Source: Chaenocephalus aceratus (taxonomy: Eukaryota > Chordata > Actinopteri > Perciformes > Channichthyidae). From it: DNA of 64,000 nt. Where the stretch lies: contig CM043800.1 of NCBI GenBank assembly GCA_023974075.1, forward strand, positions 8,850,982-8,914,981. Direction: 5' to 3'. The notes beneath the pieces were generated by a model. The model ran no database searches and was not told where the DNA came from. It saw only the letters and a list, made by a program, of their open reading frames with translations. The position numbers and the translations under genes are program-made. Shown here piece after piece: positions 21,639 to 32,925 of the stretch; position 1 is the first letter of the stretch; every line of letters starts with the position of its first letter.

Positions 21639-22716
21639 CAGTGGTGGAAAGTAACTAAGTACATTAACTCAAATACCGAATAAAGTACACATTTAAGGTA
21701 CTTGCACTTAACTGAAGCATTTTATTTCCTTGCACTTTATACTTCTACTCTTCTACACTTTGGAAGCCAATTTTGTACTTTTGCCAACATTTATGTACAG
21801 ATGTATTTACTAGTTACTTTAAACATTCTGATTGTGACACACAAGCATATTATATTTTGTATAGATTGAAACCATTAAACACTACATTTGATTAGCTAAA
21901 ACCAAGAGTGGGAACGTTTTCCACAAAAATGTTTCCCAGTTTCAGCATCGTAAATGTGAAGATTTTAAAAATAATAAAAAATTTTTTTTTCCGCAATAAG
22001 TGATTTCATTCGGGACACTTGAGTACATTTTGCTTATCGTACTATAATACTTTCACTTAAGTATCCTTCTTGATGCAGTACTTTTAGATGAAATTTTGTA
22101 TTTTTTACCAGCTTGATTTACTCAAGAACTGTTCTTAAGTACAATTGTCAGATAGGCTACTTGTACTTTACTTAAGTATTTTGATTATTTGCTACATTGT
22201 ACTTCTTCTCCAGTACAATTCAGAGGTAAATCATGTACTTGTACTCCATTACATTTATTTAGAACCTTTAGTTACTTTACAGATTTGGATTAATGATGTG
22301 AAATATAATCAACTCTTAAATCAGACTTTAGTTCCACCTGGAGTAAATTCACAAGCTACCCTGCAGTATAGAAAGTCATTCAAACTAGCTGCACCTTTAC
22401 TAGCTCTGATAAACAGATGAATGCATCAATAATCATTATCAAAACACATCATAAGCCAATCTCCATAATAAGTACTTTTAGTTTTGGCACTTGAAGTGCA
22501 TTTAGATGCCAATACTTTCCTGCTTTTTTACTTTTACTCGAGTAACATTTTAATTGTATGACTTTTACTTGTAACAAAGTATTCCTACACTCTGGTACTT
22601 ATACTTTTACTCAAGTGCAAGGTCTGAGTAGCTACTTCTTCCACCTTTGAATTTTAAAGTACTTTTTATCAGTACTTTTAATCAAGTTAGACATTTGAAT
22701 ACTTTTTCCACCACTG
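21639..22716. mobile_element. hAT-like element (CAGTGGTGGAA termini)
   Basis: 1078 bp with ends CAGTGGTGGAAAGTAACTAA and ...TACTTTTTCCACCACTG. The subterminal regions are full of short AAGTACTT / GTACTTTTA motifs on both strands, typical of the family. The flanks (CCAAACAC and CAAACAAC) do not form a clean 8-bp duplication, so the insertion is old or the flanks have changed. No transposase frame. Confidence 0.75.
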
Positions 22717-22926
22717 CAAACAACTTGTATTAATTGGTACCGGATGTTATGGAAGGAAGATATTAAGTCTAATTCTCTCTGTGGGTAAACAGTGTCAGCC
22801 GCTGACTGCGTCACCTGTCCGCATTCCTGGTTCCCTCCCGCACAGTCTGCTTCACACACGCTGACACACACTACTGTCAGAACACGGAGCCACTAACATA
22901 GTCTTGATAAAGTTCATGGTACTCAC

Positions 22927-22993
22927 CCAGAGTCCCGGGCTGCAGCAGCACAGTGAGCAGGCAGAGAGACAGAACTCCCCGCGGTCCCTCCAT
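22927..22993 (-). CDS. tgfbr2: TGF-beta receptor type II, exon 1 (signal peptide)
   Basis: The ATG at 22993 is in strong context (AAC before, G after). The frame reads MEGPRGVLSLCLLTVLLQPG then TL, 22 codons plus one base, ending at a GTGAGT donor. The central run LSLCLLTVLLQ is a typical signal-peptide hydrophobic core for ER targeting. The phase-1 end joins exon 2 exactly (G plus GT gives Gly). No similarity search was possible, so the assignment rests on position, phase and signal-peptide character. The next exon recognised in this orientation is the ectodomain exon at 11571-11715. Confidence 0.82.
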
Positions 22994-23120
22994 GTTCACC
23001 GGTCTCCTTCTCCTCTGAGGCAGCGGGGCGGGGGGGGGGGGGGAGAGTCCGCTGCACCAAGAGCTGCACTCCGCTCAGCAGCTGGAGACTCACTGCTGAA
23101 CCATCCACACACTCACTCAC
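22994..23120 (-). promoter_or_regulatory. tgfbr2 5' leader and likely promoter-proximal region
   Basis: Directly upstream of the start codon. It contains GC-box-like wording (GGGGCGGGG on the plus strand at 23024-23033) running into about 13 G, and no TATA box was seen. Mammalian TGFBR2 promoters are TATA-less and Sp1-dependent (family knowledge), which fits. The transcription start is not defined. A (CA)n repeat follows immediately upstream. Confidence 0.45.
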
Positions 23121-23126
23121 TCACTC

Positions 23127-23127
23127 G

Positions 23128-23200
<73 letters not shown>

Positions 23201-23221
23201 ACACACACACACACACACACA
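23127..23221. repeat. (CA)n microsatellite upstream of tgfbr2
   Basis: About 95 bp of CA repeats with two CC interruptions, 130-230 bp upstream of the receptor start codon. Confidence 0.95.
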
Positions 23222-23354
23222 CTCCTTCGGTTTCTCTCTCTCTTCCTGTCTCTATCTCTCTGCAAATGGGCTTTTGTCAGGAAGTAGTGTTGCCAAAGTA
23301 TCAAATTAGAAAATATGAACTTAAGATTGTTAAATATAAATTACTTTTATATTT

Positions 23355-23356
<2 letters not shown>

Positions 23357-23415
<59 letters not shown>
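23357..23415. repeat. (TG)n microsatellite
   Basis: About 29 uninterrupted TG units. Confidence 0.95.
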
Positions 23416-23416
<1 letters not shown>

Positions 23417-23530
23417 CCTAGCATTACTATACTTGTAGGGACCTCAATCTGTTTACACAGTCACGTGTGGGGACTCCCCTCCCTTAGGGGACAAAATGGA
23501 GGTCCCCATGAGGGGAATCATTAATTTTAG

Positions 23531-23615
23531 GGTGAAGACTTGGTTAGGGTTAGGGTAAGGTTAAGGGTAAGGGTTAGGGTTAGGCATGTGTTGGTTATGG
23601 TTAAGGTTAGGATAA
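23531..23615. repeat. Interstitial telomere-like GTTAGGG repeat
   Basis: Degenerate GTTAGGG / GGTTAAGG units between a GGGGACTCCCC/GGTCCCC stretch and ATGTAAGTCAATGTAATGTCCCC. Opposed GGGGAC / GTCCCC ends suggest it is the core of a dispersed element and not a chromosome end. Confidence 0.75.
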
Positions 23616-23722
23616 GACTCCAGGAAATGCATGTAAGTCAATGTAATGTCCCCTGAAGTGATGTATACATGGCAGTGGCGAACCGTGTCTATCACACAAC
23701 TGGACCTTCTGTCGACACACCC

Positions 23723-23754
<32 letters not shown>
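23723..23754. repeat. poly-C run
   Basis: About 32 C followed by CCGCC/CACCCCCC. The proline-rich frame across it is an artefact. Confidence 0.9.
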
Positions 23755-23755
<1 letters not shown>

Positions 23756-23936
23756 CCGTCACCGCCCCCCCACCCCCCTCCGTGGCATTATAATGTCCGT
23801 CTTTTCACTGAATTGTCGTCTTGAAAAGGGTACTCACAACAATTCCGCAACAACTTCATCTTCACCTGTTGCACTTGTCATTTCAACGTTAAAAACAATA
23901 AAATGGCATGAATTGCTTCGTCGCATTCATCTAGAT

Positions 23937-24278
23937 CAGTGTTTTTTCATACCAAGGACCACTTAACCAATAAAAAAACACTCGCGGACCCCCTAACTCC
24001 ACAAATATCCCAAAACACATCGTTTTTCTAGAACAGATTATAAATCGCCTGAAAATGGTACAAACAAGGTGGCAAGATGGTGTGACGAAGGTGTTGCCAT
24101 GGGATTTATCATTCAATTGAAAGTGAAACTTAAGCTTGTTCCATTGCGGAGATATTCCCGCGAGAGTGCGTGTGAACTTATTTATTTAAAATGTGAAATG
24201 TTACCAATATACTCACGGACCACTAGGGGGCGCTCACGGACCACCAGTGGTCCGCGGACCACACTTTGAGAAGCACTG
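23937..24278. mobile_element. hAT miniature element (CAGTGYTTCTCAAA family), inverted copy
   Basis: 342 bp, ends CAGTGTTTTTTCATACCAAG and ...CACTTTGAGAAGCACTG, 8-bp TSD ATCTAGAT at 23929-23936 and 24279-24286. It is the reverse-orientation relative of 7725-8043: TCGCGGACC and GGAGATATTCCCGCGAGAGT are shared. The right TSD copy also serves as left TSD of the next element. Confidence 0.92.
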
Positions 24279-25020
24279 ATCTAGATCAGGGGTCTCCAAC
24301 AGGCGGACCGCGGTCCGGATCCGGACCCAGACGCCGACCTATACGGACCCGGAGCTATAATCAATACATTAATCGGGGATTTTTCGGCGCCTCCCACTTT
24401 TTTAACGCTGATTTGGGTGACTTGTGTAATTCGTGGAGAACCGCAGAGTTTTCGTCTTGGGGGTGGGGGGTGGGGGGTGGGAGTCCGTCAGACCGACTGA
24501 CGGACGACTTCTCACTTCAAAAAGAAGAAGAAATCTAGACCGCAAAAATAATTAAACAAGTGAGTACCTGTTTTTCCTGGCCAAGGACAGGTTCCTTGAA
24601 CACAACACGAGCGTAACGTGTCTTCACGTGGACGTGGTATGTCTCGTCTGAAAGGAGTGCTGACAGAGAGTACCGGAACGCCGCTCCAGCCCTTCAAATA
24701 TTGCAGTACCCATAAGGAGCCGTATATGCCGCAGTGTTTACGTGGCTGTGTCTTTAGTTGTAAGCACAGTGACGATCTGTTGTTATTAGCATCTGGTTAG
24801 CTAGCTATGCTAACGAATGTAATTAGCTTTTCTACAACCAGGTGGAAGAGAGCTCTCTCCTGAGAGGCTCAAATAACCTCAGCTCAGTGAGGTTAAGGCA
24901 CACCTTGATATGATCATTATATAGTTATTAATGAGACTAAATGAAAAACAGGTATAACATACTATATGACAGTAACAAAAAAGTTGTTAAAAATAACAAG
25001 AATAGAGTTTAAAAGGGGAG

Positions 25021-27826
25021 TCCATCCATCCATCTTCTCCCGCTTATCCGTGGTCGGGTCGCGGGGGTAGCAGTTCCAGCAGAGAGCCCCAAACTTTCTT
25101 TTCCCTGGCGACATCAACCAGCTCTGACTGGGGGATCCCAAGGCGCTCCCAGGCCAGCGAAGAGATATAATCCCTCCACCTGGTCTTAGGTCTACCCCTT
25201 GGTCTCTTCCCAGCTGGACATGCCTGGAACACCTCCCTAGGGAGGCGCCCAGGTGGCATCCTAACTAGGTGCCCGAACCACCTCAACTGGCTCCTTTCGA
25301 CGCGAAGGAGGAGCGGCTCAACTCCGAGTCCCTCCCTGATGACCGAACTTCTCACCTTATCCCTAAGGGAGACACCAGCCACCCTGCGGAGAAAACCCAT
25401 CTCGGCCGCTTGTATCCGCGATCTCGTTCTTTCAGTCATGACCCATCCTTCATGACCATAGGTGAGGGTAGTAAGGGAAATGGCCCGGTAGACAGAGAGC
25501 TTTGCCTTCTGGCTCAGCTCTATTTTTGTCACAACGGTGCGGTAAAGCGACTGCAGTACCGCTCCCGCTGCTCCGATTCTCCGGCCCATCTCACGCTCCA
25601 TTGTTCCCTCACTCGAGAACAAGACCCCGAGATACTTGAACTCCTTCACTTGGGGTAAGGACTCATTCCCTACTTGGAGTGGACAGTCCATCGGTTTCCT
25701 GCTGAGAACCATGGCCTCAGATTTGGAGGTGCTGATCCTCATCCCAGCCACTTCACACTCAGTTGCGAACCGATCCAGTGAGTGCTGAAGGTCGCAGACA
25801 GATGAAGCCATTAGAACCACATCATCTGCAAAAAGCAGTGGTGCATCCTTAGTCCACCGAACTGCAGGACCCCCCCCCCCCACGACTACGCCTCGAAATC
25901 CGATCCATGTATATTACAAACAGGATTGGTGACAAAGTGCAGCCCTGGCGGAGGCCAACCCTCACCGGAAATGGGTCCGACTTACTGCAGAGGACCCGGA
26001 CACAGCTCTCGCTTTGGGAGTACAGAGATTGGATGGCCCTGAGTAGAGACCCCCCTCACCCCATACTCCCGCAGCACCTCCCACAGTAACTCCCTGGGAC
26101 TCGGTCATATAACTTCTCCAAGTCTACAAAACACATGTAGACCGGATAAGCGTACTCCCAGGCCCCCTCCAGGATCCTTGCGAGAGTAAAAAGCTGATCC
26201 GTCGTTCCATGACCAGGACGGAATCCGCATTGTTCCTCCTCAATCTGAGGTTCGACAATCGGCCTGACCCTCCTTTCGAGTACCTTAGAGTAAACGTCCC
26301 CGGGAGGCTGAGTAGTGTGATGCCTCTGTAATTGGCACACACCCTCTGATCCCCCTTTTTAAAAAGGGGAACCACCACCCCGGTCTGCCACTCCTTCGGT
26401 ACTGTTTCCGACTTCCAGGCAACGTTGATGAGACATGTCAACCATGACAGTCCCTCAACACCCAGAGCCTTCAGCATTTCCGGGCGGATCTCATCCACCC
26501 CCGGGGCTTTGCCACTGTGGAGTTGTTTGACGACATCAGTGACCTCCCCGGGAGATTGGTGTTGATCCCCCGTCATACTCCAGCTCTGCCTCTAACATAG
26601 AGGGCAGAGTTGTCGGGTTCAGGAGTTCCTCAAAGTGTTCCTTCCAACGCCCTAACCCTCCATCAGTTGAGGTCAACAACGTCCCATCCTTACTGTACAC
26701 AGCTTGGATGGTTCCCTGCTTCTCCTCCTGAGGTGTCGGACAGTTTTCCAGAACAACTTTGGTGCCGCCCGAAAGTCCTTCTCCATGTCTTCTCCGAACT
26801 TCTCCCACACCCGCGCTTTGCCTCGGCCACGGATGAGGCTGCTGCCCTTCGGGCCTGTCGGTACCTTGCAACTGCCTCGGGAGTCCCCCGGGATAACAAA
26901 TCCCTGAAGGCCTCCTTCTTCAGTCGGACGGCTTCCCTGACCACCGGTGTCCACCAGGAGGTTCAAGGGTTACTGCCCCTTGAGGCACCTAGGACCTTGA
27001 GACCACAGCTCCCCGCCGCGGCTTCGGCAATAGAGGCTTTGAACACCGACCACTCTGGTGCAATGTCCCCAACCTCCACATGAATGCCCGAAAAGCTCCG
27101 CCGGAGGTGTGAGTTGAAGGCCTCCTGAACTTGGGCCTCCTCCAGACGTTCCCAGTTCACCCGAACTACACGTTTGGGCTTACCAGGTCCATCCAGAGGC
27201 TTCCCCCGCCACTCGACCCAACTCACCACCAGATGGTGATCAGTTGACAACTCCGCCCCTCTCTTTATCCGAGTGTCCAAAACATACGGCCTCAGGTCCG
27301 ATGATACGATAACGAAATCGATCATGGACCTTCTGCCTAAGGTGCTCTGGTACCACGTACACTTATGAGCATCCTTATGTTCGAACATGGTGTTTGTTAT
27401 GGCCAATCCATGACTAGCACAGAAATCCAGTAACAAACCACCACTCCGGTTCAGATCAGGGGGGCCGTTCCTCCCAATCACGCCCCTCCAAGTGTCTCCA
27501 TCATTGCCCACATGTGCGTTGAAGTCTCCCAGCAAGATTAAAGAGTCCCCTTCAGGAGCCCCATACAGGACTCTTTCCAGGGTCTCCAAGAAGGCCGTAT
27601 ACTCTGAACTGCTGTTGGGTGCATAAGCACACACAACAGTCAGAGTTTTTCCCCCCCATAACCCGCAGGCGTAGGGAGGCAACCCTCTCGTCCACTGGGG
27701 TAAACTCCAACAACGAAGCACCTAACCGGGGATTTGGGAGTATCCCCACACCCGCCCGGCGCCTCACACCTTGAGCAACTCCGGAGAAGAATAGAGTCCA
27801 ACCCCTATCCAGAAGTAAGGTTCCAG
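25021..27826 (-). mobile_element. Rex3 LINE (RTE clade), 5'-truncated minus copy
   Basis: The 3' end is the TCCATCCATCC tract at 25021 (GATG repeats on the minus strand); the 5' end is cut at the position matching 33111 of the plus copy. A 7-bp TSD, AGGGGAG, flanks it (25014-25020 and 27827-27833). The sequence is nearly the same as the plus copy along its whole length. It is inserted in a stretch (TTAAAAGGGGAG/TGATTTGTAAAATATCC) also present uninterrupted at 62630-62660. Confidence 0.93.
25044..27810 (-). pseudogene. Frameshifted Rex3 endonuclease/reverse transcriptase
   Basis: Reading along the minus strand, the frame breaks several times: endonuclease (27810-26963, with [13 protein letters not shown] and [10 protein letters not shown]), linker pieces (26871-26536), reverse transcriptase start (26576-26124, [17 protein letters not shown]), then the [13 protein letters not shown] core and C-terminus (25883-25044). 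One break lies at a C run near 25870, where 12 C plus an extra base replace the 11 of the intact copy. The product would be inactive. The intact relative is at 32927-35896. Confidence 0.9.
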
Positions 27827-28060
27827 AGGGGAGTGATTTGTAAAATATCCAAAAAGAAATCTGTTTACAGTTCTGTTTCATATGGGTGTTGAAAGATGTA
27901 TCCATAGATCTCTTCATGTTGCTCTCAAAGTGCACCAGATTGATGCTTTTAACTTCAATATTTAATATTCCCGGGGGGCATGCCTCTGGACCCCCCTAGA
28001 GGAGGTTAGGCCCTCCCCCCCACTTAAATCATGTTCACATGGATAGGATACAAAATACAT
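27827..28060. mobile_element. Fragment of the CAGGCCCGG hAT family
   Basis: Matches 62636-62860 and 63630-63665 of the complete element: TGATTTGTAAAATATCC, CAGTTCTGTTTCATATGGGT, GATGTATCCATAGATCTCTT and GACCCCCCTAGAGG blocks are shared in the same order. The matching left part up to TTAAAAGGGGAG is at 25005-25020, the other side of the Rex3 insertion. Confidence 0.85.
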
Positions 28061-28244
28061 TTGCACACATCTTGTGTCCATATCTTTCTGTTTTGGTGGT
28101 CATGCCACAACCGTCCACATGCATGCATGCGTGAGTCATGGTGAGATATCTGGATTCAGAGGTTGCTTTTTCTTTGCACAGCATGAAAGAAAGGCCAAAT
28201 GAATGGGCTGTGATTTTAGTTTTTTTAAGCAGAGGTTGAGTTCA

Positions 28245-28307
28245 ATCATTTGTACGGCCCTCGGAGGATGTTGTAAAAATTGAAAGGAAAAAGGTTCCCC
28301 ACCCCTG
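28245..28307. repeat. Isolated hAT-type end
   Basis: Ends in ...AAAAAGGTTCCCCACCCCTG, whose complement CAGGGGTGGGGAACC is a typical hAT terminus. The opposite end was not found, and the following 8 bp (CTGTAAAT) match nothing to the left, so it is a broken copy within the large hAT element. Confidence 0.5.
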
Positions 28308-28309
28308 CT

Positions 28310-29120
28310 GTAAATAATAATAAAACCCCTTGATTTATAACTTAACATCTCTGTCTCCTATTGATCAGAGTATATTATAAAGAATAGCCAGTTAATTGAA
28401 GCATTATAGCGCAGGCCTTTGTCAGATGGTATATTACGCTGGTTTTTTTCTGCTTCGAATAGTTCTCTCTTTTTTCACCATACCTGTGTTTGCATCACTG
28501 TAACCAATGAGCACCTGCATGTGTGTGAGAATGGCCCTGACTCCATTTCAGCCCAGATTTACAAACTCCTGGCAGGACAAGCTCGAGCTCAATTCTCGCA
28601 CTGAATAAAACAAAGTGAGAGAGGGACTGCAATATAAGAGGGAAAGAAAGAGAAACTTTAAAACTGTTCAATTGTTATGATGTGTAAAGACTGATATTGT
28701 TCTATAATCGTCTGAAACTGTTAAGTCATGATGTGAAACGGTTAACAAAGAAAAAGGGAAACTCAAGCTGCTGCTACACTTTATTTTATTTATCTAAAAT
28801 TAAGCACTTTTAAGATGCACATATTTTCAAAAGCTATTTTATTTATTTTCTCTATTTTATTTGTAAATGCAGCCCGAGAGGAACATTATACATATCCACA
28901 GTATTTAATGTTAATTGACAATAAATATTGTTGTTTTTGAATTGTACTTTCTTTATTTGATTGGCAGTCAGTTGTTGATTACATGCAGACATTGATAAAG
29001 CTACAGGTCACTTCAATATATATCACACTAATTCATAAAGCAAGTTAGACAATTTGATGTTCCGGACCTTTGCATGGGGACATTTTCTCTAACTGGACCT
29101 CGTTGAATTTTAGTTGAATA
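28310..29120. other. Non-coding part of the large hAT element
   Basis: AT-rich sequence up to the right end of the element at 29126, with no recognisable transposase motif. Confidence 0.4.
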
Positions 29121-29575
29121 CCCCTGATCTAGATCCTCTGTCTCGAGCCAGTTAACTAGCGGGCCTTTTAGAATACCCTGGAACCGAGGAGAACTCTGAA
29201 AGAATACGCCCATTGGCTATAAATCAATATATGATTGGTTGATCAAACTGTCAGTCCAAACGTACGCTCTCATTCAGTGCAACGGCCAGGGCATTCTATC
29301 AAGGATATATAATACCTTGGTTGAAGGATATTCTACCCAGAGACCCAGAACAAGATCTGCTTTCTTTTCTAACACAAAACCACTGAAATGCGTAGTGCAT
29401 GGTCTGAGAAGGACAAACAAATCAACGTAACACTGTAATATTACAGATCAACAACACAGATACGATACTCATTTATTCATTTTATATACATTTATATACA
29501 TTTTATTACATTTTATTTATATAATTAAATCGATTTTGTGTTTTTTTTTATCTGAGTGTTCCAGGGTATTCTCTG

Positions 29576-29576
<1 letters not shown>

Positions 29577-29621
<45 letters not shown>
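29577..29621. repeat. (TG)n microsatellite
   Basis: About 22 TG units. Confidence 0.95.
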
Positions 29622-30450
29622 TCAATATCACCATACGGTGCATTTGAGACTTCCCCATTTCCCAAAAAAAAAATCTTTCCATTGAATTTCATATTCATTG
29701 TATTAAGTATACGTTATGCTGTTAGAAATGGATGTTGGTCAAGCTCCCACACTTTTTATAGTACATGCAAACAGCAAAATGTATCCACCCTGAGCAGCAA
29801 GACATACCTTGTCTCATCCTAAAGGTTTTTCGAAAAGTGACCACAACCGTTTTCTTCTGGTTGCCAGGATCTTTGTGTTTTCTTGTGGTCAGTCATTGAG
29901 CCGGAACTCTCTTCGAATCTTTCTCTGCTCTCTTTCGGTGTCAGTAAAGACATATTATGATCATTCATGATCCACTGTTAGCTAACAGTCTAATCCACCC
30001 TGGCTTTTAGTTCTTTATATTATGTTATAAATAATGACTTTTATATAAGATTGGTGTTAGGATAGCAGTGTCTCAACAGGGCCCACTGTTTGTCTGAAGG
30101 TTAGCCTCTGCACCAGCTGACATCTCTCCTGGGCGCTGCTTTTGAACACAACAGAGCGGATTCAATCAGAGACAGAGACCGCATTATTTTAATAAAACAT
30201 GTTTTTAAAACACCTTGAAGATGTTGGATGGTACGGTTAGCTGGTTATGGTCGCTGAGTAATGTAAGGCGCAACATGCCTCATTGCACTTGAAAAGTTGA
30301 CACAAGAGTAGGTGCCCGACAAACATGCCTTGTGTCAGTAAAAAAACGCTGAAGGACATAACCATGTCCTGAATGTTAGAAGGGCCTAATCCATACACAA
30401 AACAGTAGGCGAGTACCAATGTCTTCTGAGTAAGAAGGGGACGTATCCTA
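29622..30450. other. Intergenic sequence without recognised features
   Basis: No domain, RNA or bounded repeat seen. Confidence 0.4.
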
Positions 30451-30479
30451 CTGATGTTGTAAAGAGTGTACCTGTAGGA

Positions 30480-31720
30480 GCAGGTTGAAGCAGCGATGTT
30501 AGCAGTAAAGGACAGTTGCTCGTCATTCAGTCTGAGTCAGGGAGATGTTGATAGAAATGTCAAGGATGGTAGAGTCCTTCCCTAAAAGGAAAAGCACTTC
30601 AGTCTTGTTTAGGTCGAGCTTCAGATGGTGCGCAGACATCCACTGCGAGATGTGGGCCAGACAAGCAGATGGGTTTCAGACCGGGGACAAGACCTAATCA
30701 GTTGGGTATCACCTGCCAAGCGGTGGTAGGAAAAGCCATGAGAGTGAATGACTGTATATAATAGACTGTAGAAGGTAAGAGAGGAAAGGGTCAAGGAATG
30801 GGAGGGACGAGGAAATAGAGAAGAGTTTTTGAGGTTAGAGAAAGAGGACTCTAGATTGATAGAAGGTGCTTTTGCCTACAGAAATGGAAGAAGAGTTAGA
30901 GGAGAGAAAAGATTGATAGGTAAGGAGGTCAGTAGGATGGTTCCGTCAGCACTGAGTCAGTCAACCATGGAGCCGGGTGGGACCTGCAGAGACATGAGAG
31001 GACAGAGTGGATAGGAGAGAGGATAGTAGAGTGTCTGCGATCAAGTTGGGAGGCAAATGTGAGATGGAATCAGAAGAGGGGAGGGCTAAGAGAACAGCTG
31101 AGGTCAGGAAGGAAGGAGAGAGGAAGCGTAAGGAAGGTTACCGCGGACAGGTACTGTACAGTGTTAGAGGAGATTGGTTTGTCAGTTTAAGAGAGGGGTA
31201 GCGAGTGGGATATGTATGATTGACCAGAGATCTGAAGTGGGGTCACAGAGAGGTTTGATGTTGTCCAGCTTCTGGTAAATATGATATCAAGGTGGTTTCC
31301 AGCTTTGTGAGTAGGTGGGGATTGAGACAGTCAGAGTGCTAAAGCGTTTAGCAGCAGTAGTAAATCAGAGTCGTGAATCAGAAATCTTTCTGGATATTAA
31401 AGTCCCAAAGAAATACCGGCGACGGACAGTATCAGGGACGTTAGTTTGAAATGTAATGCCTCGTAGAATTCACCCATAGGACCTGGTGGGCGGTAGAAAA
31501 CAATAATGATTCATTGTATTGGATGAGTCATGTAACAGCGAAAAATTCTAAAGAAAAGAGTAGGCTGTGGCCTTAGTAGTCTTTGGGGTAGCAGATGTGC
31601 AGTTCCACAGGCTAACTGTGATAAGGTGTTTGAGCGGGTTGGATTGATGAGAGAGGACAGGTTATGGTGATGGAATATCTGCAAGGCCTATAATATCTTC
31701 TGAAGCTGGTACTTGGAAGG
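30480..31720 (-). pseudogene. Strongly decayed LINE with endonuclease remnants
   Basis: On the minus strand around 31500-31380, short in-frame islands survive: IIVFYRPPGPMGEF and, after a frame change, WDFNIQKDF. They correspond to the YRPPG...GEF and LGDFNI motifs of apurinic-type endonuclease domains in L2-like fish LINEs (family knowledge). The rest is too degraded to translate, and several stops and frame changes occur. Boundaries are approximate. Confidence 0.5.
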
Positions 31721-31729
31721 CAGTCAGCT

Positions 31730-32450
31730 GACAGGAGTAGAGATTCTAGGTGATGCATATTAAAATTGATCTCCAAGATGCACCTAATATACTTTATTTG
31801 TACTGTCCTAAGTGCATAGCAAAGGGGTTATTTTGGGAGACCCCTTGACTGTTTCACTTCAGACACTTCTAGGAATGTGTAGGTCCCAATAAAGTACCTG
31901 TACCATTGAAGGCCCTGCAAAGAGTGGTTTGTTAGGATGGACATAAAATAGCCAGTGCTCTAGCTTCAAATATACAGTATTAAACACCAAGTGTGGAAGG
32001 ACAAGGCTATGAGAATGAGTAAGGGTCCCAACCAACTGGACAACAGTCTGCTCCCAATGTTGAGGTCAGAAAGAAGTTACTGAACAAACCAGGCAGCACT
32101 GAGAGACTCAGGGAGAACTTCATCCCCCTGGACATTAGGATTAGCAAGTCACTGTCTAAGATGCGAAAAAAGGGAAGAAAGGGTCAGAGTTATACCAAAG
32201 TGCAGTGGGTATGCCGCAGGTGCTTTTGTCTTATATGAAAAGTCCCTATCTATGGTTTTGATCATGGAAGATAAACATCTACCCACACTTACACCTTCTG
32301 ACAAATGTATATGCACGACACACACACACACACACACACGAGTCACACATCACACTCAAAACTCTTAAGTGAGTCATATCCACGCGGTTTTCTTTCTGCA
32401 TTCCTATTGGTTGAAATCACTCGTCACCATGACAACCCGCTCAACGAGCA
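31730..32450. other. Intergenic sequence; short (CA)n at 32317-32339
   Basis: Nothing recognised apart from the short CA tract. Confidence 0.4.
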
Positions 32451-32925
32451 GTGACTTATGGCGCTTTTCCACTTCAGCACGTAGCATGGTTTAAGCGGGC
32501 CGGGTTTTGCTTTTCCATTGGTTTAGTTCTGGCTCAGGGCTACGTTTTCACCTTTTTTCTGGCCCTCCAAAATCGAGGTTCTTACCGGGCCAACAACCGG
32601 GCTGAATATGCTAAACTAGTGACGTAAACACTCTCGATTGCTGATTGGTCAGATAGAATCGCTGGCAAGGGGGCTACAACTGCAACAAAATGATTTAATT
32701 GTAATACACGTTTCAAGATAATGCTGAAATAACAACATACTGATACCGGTTGGTAAAAACCTTGAATTAACGCTTTGCCAAGTCTGCAGACAGACGGCAG
32801 GCGAAAAACCTTTTTTAAATGCGTGTGCGGAGATCGGATCGACCAGGCTAAGCTAACGTTGTATATGCTCCGTCCACACACACAACAACGGCCTACAGAC
32901 ATAAATAAACCAGCGACTGTGTTCG

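Larger units (their letters stand above)
11716..22926 (-). other. tgfbr2 intron 1 (about 11.2 kb)
   Basis: Lies between the signal-peptide exon and exon 2; phase 1 on both sides (one base G before, GT after, giving Gly). It holds SINEs, miniature elements and microsatellites listed separately. Long parts (12261-14283, 14813-16090 and 16792-21196) contain nothing I recognise apart from the exon-like stretch near 13.0-13.4 kb. Confidence 0.85.
24287..29126. mobile_element. Large hAT element (CAGGGGT termini) with nested insertions
   Basis: Ends CAGGGGTCTCCAACAGGCGG and ...TTTAGTTGAATACCCCTG, with TSD ATCTAGAT at 24279-24286 and 29127-29134. The 4.8 kb include other material: a fragment related to the CAGGCCCGG hAT family (around 25005-25020 and 27827-28060), split by the minus-strand Rex3 copy, and a second hAT-type end at 28245-28307. 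The element's own coding part is not recognisable; GC-rich sequence with GCGGACCGCGGTCCGGATCC at the left end is typical of such termini. Confidence 0.85.

Noticed and set aside
21639..22716. Exact 8-bp TSD for the CAGTGGTGGAA element
   Set aside because: The flanks CCAAACAC and CAAACAAC agree only after shifting; I do not count it as a true duplication.
22904..23287. 127-codon frame with His/Thr repeats antisense to tgfbr2 exon 1
   Set aside because: It arises from the (CA)n microsatellite.
23531..23615. Chromosome-end telomere
   Set aside because: The repeat is short, degenerate and embedded in ordinary sequence on both sides.
23646..23966. 106-codon frame with a proline run
   Set aside because: Created by the poly-C tract; no other support.
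24287..28307. Pairing the CAGGGGTCTCC end with the CAGGGGTGGGG end at 28307
   Set aside because: No shared TSD; the end at 29126 gives a perfect ATCTAGAT duplication and better terminal match.
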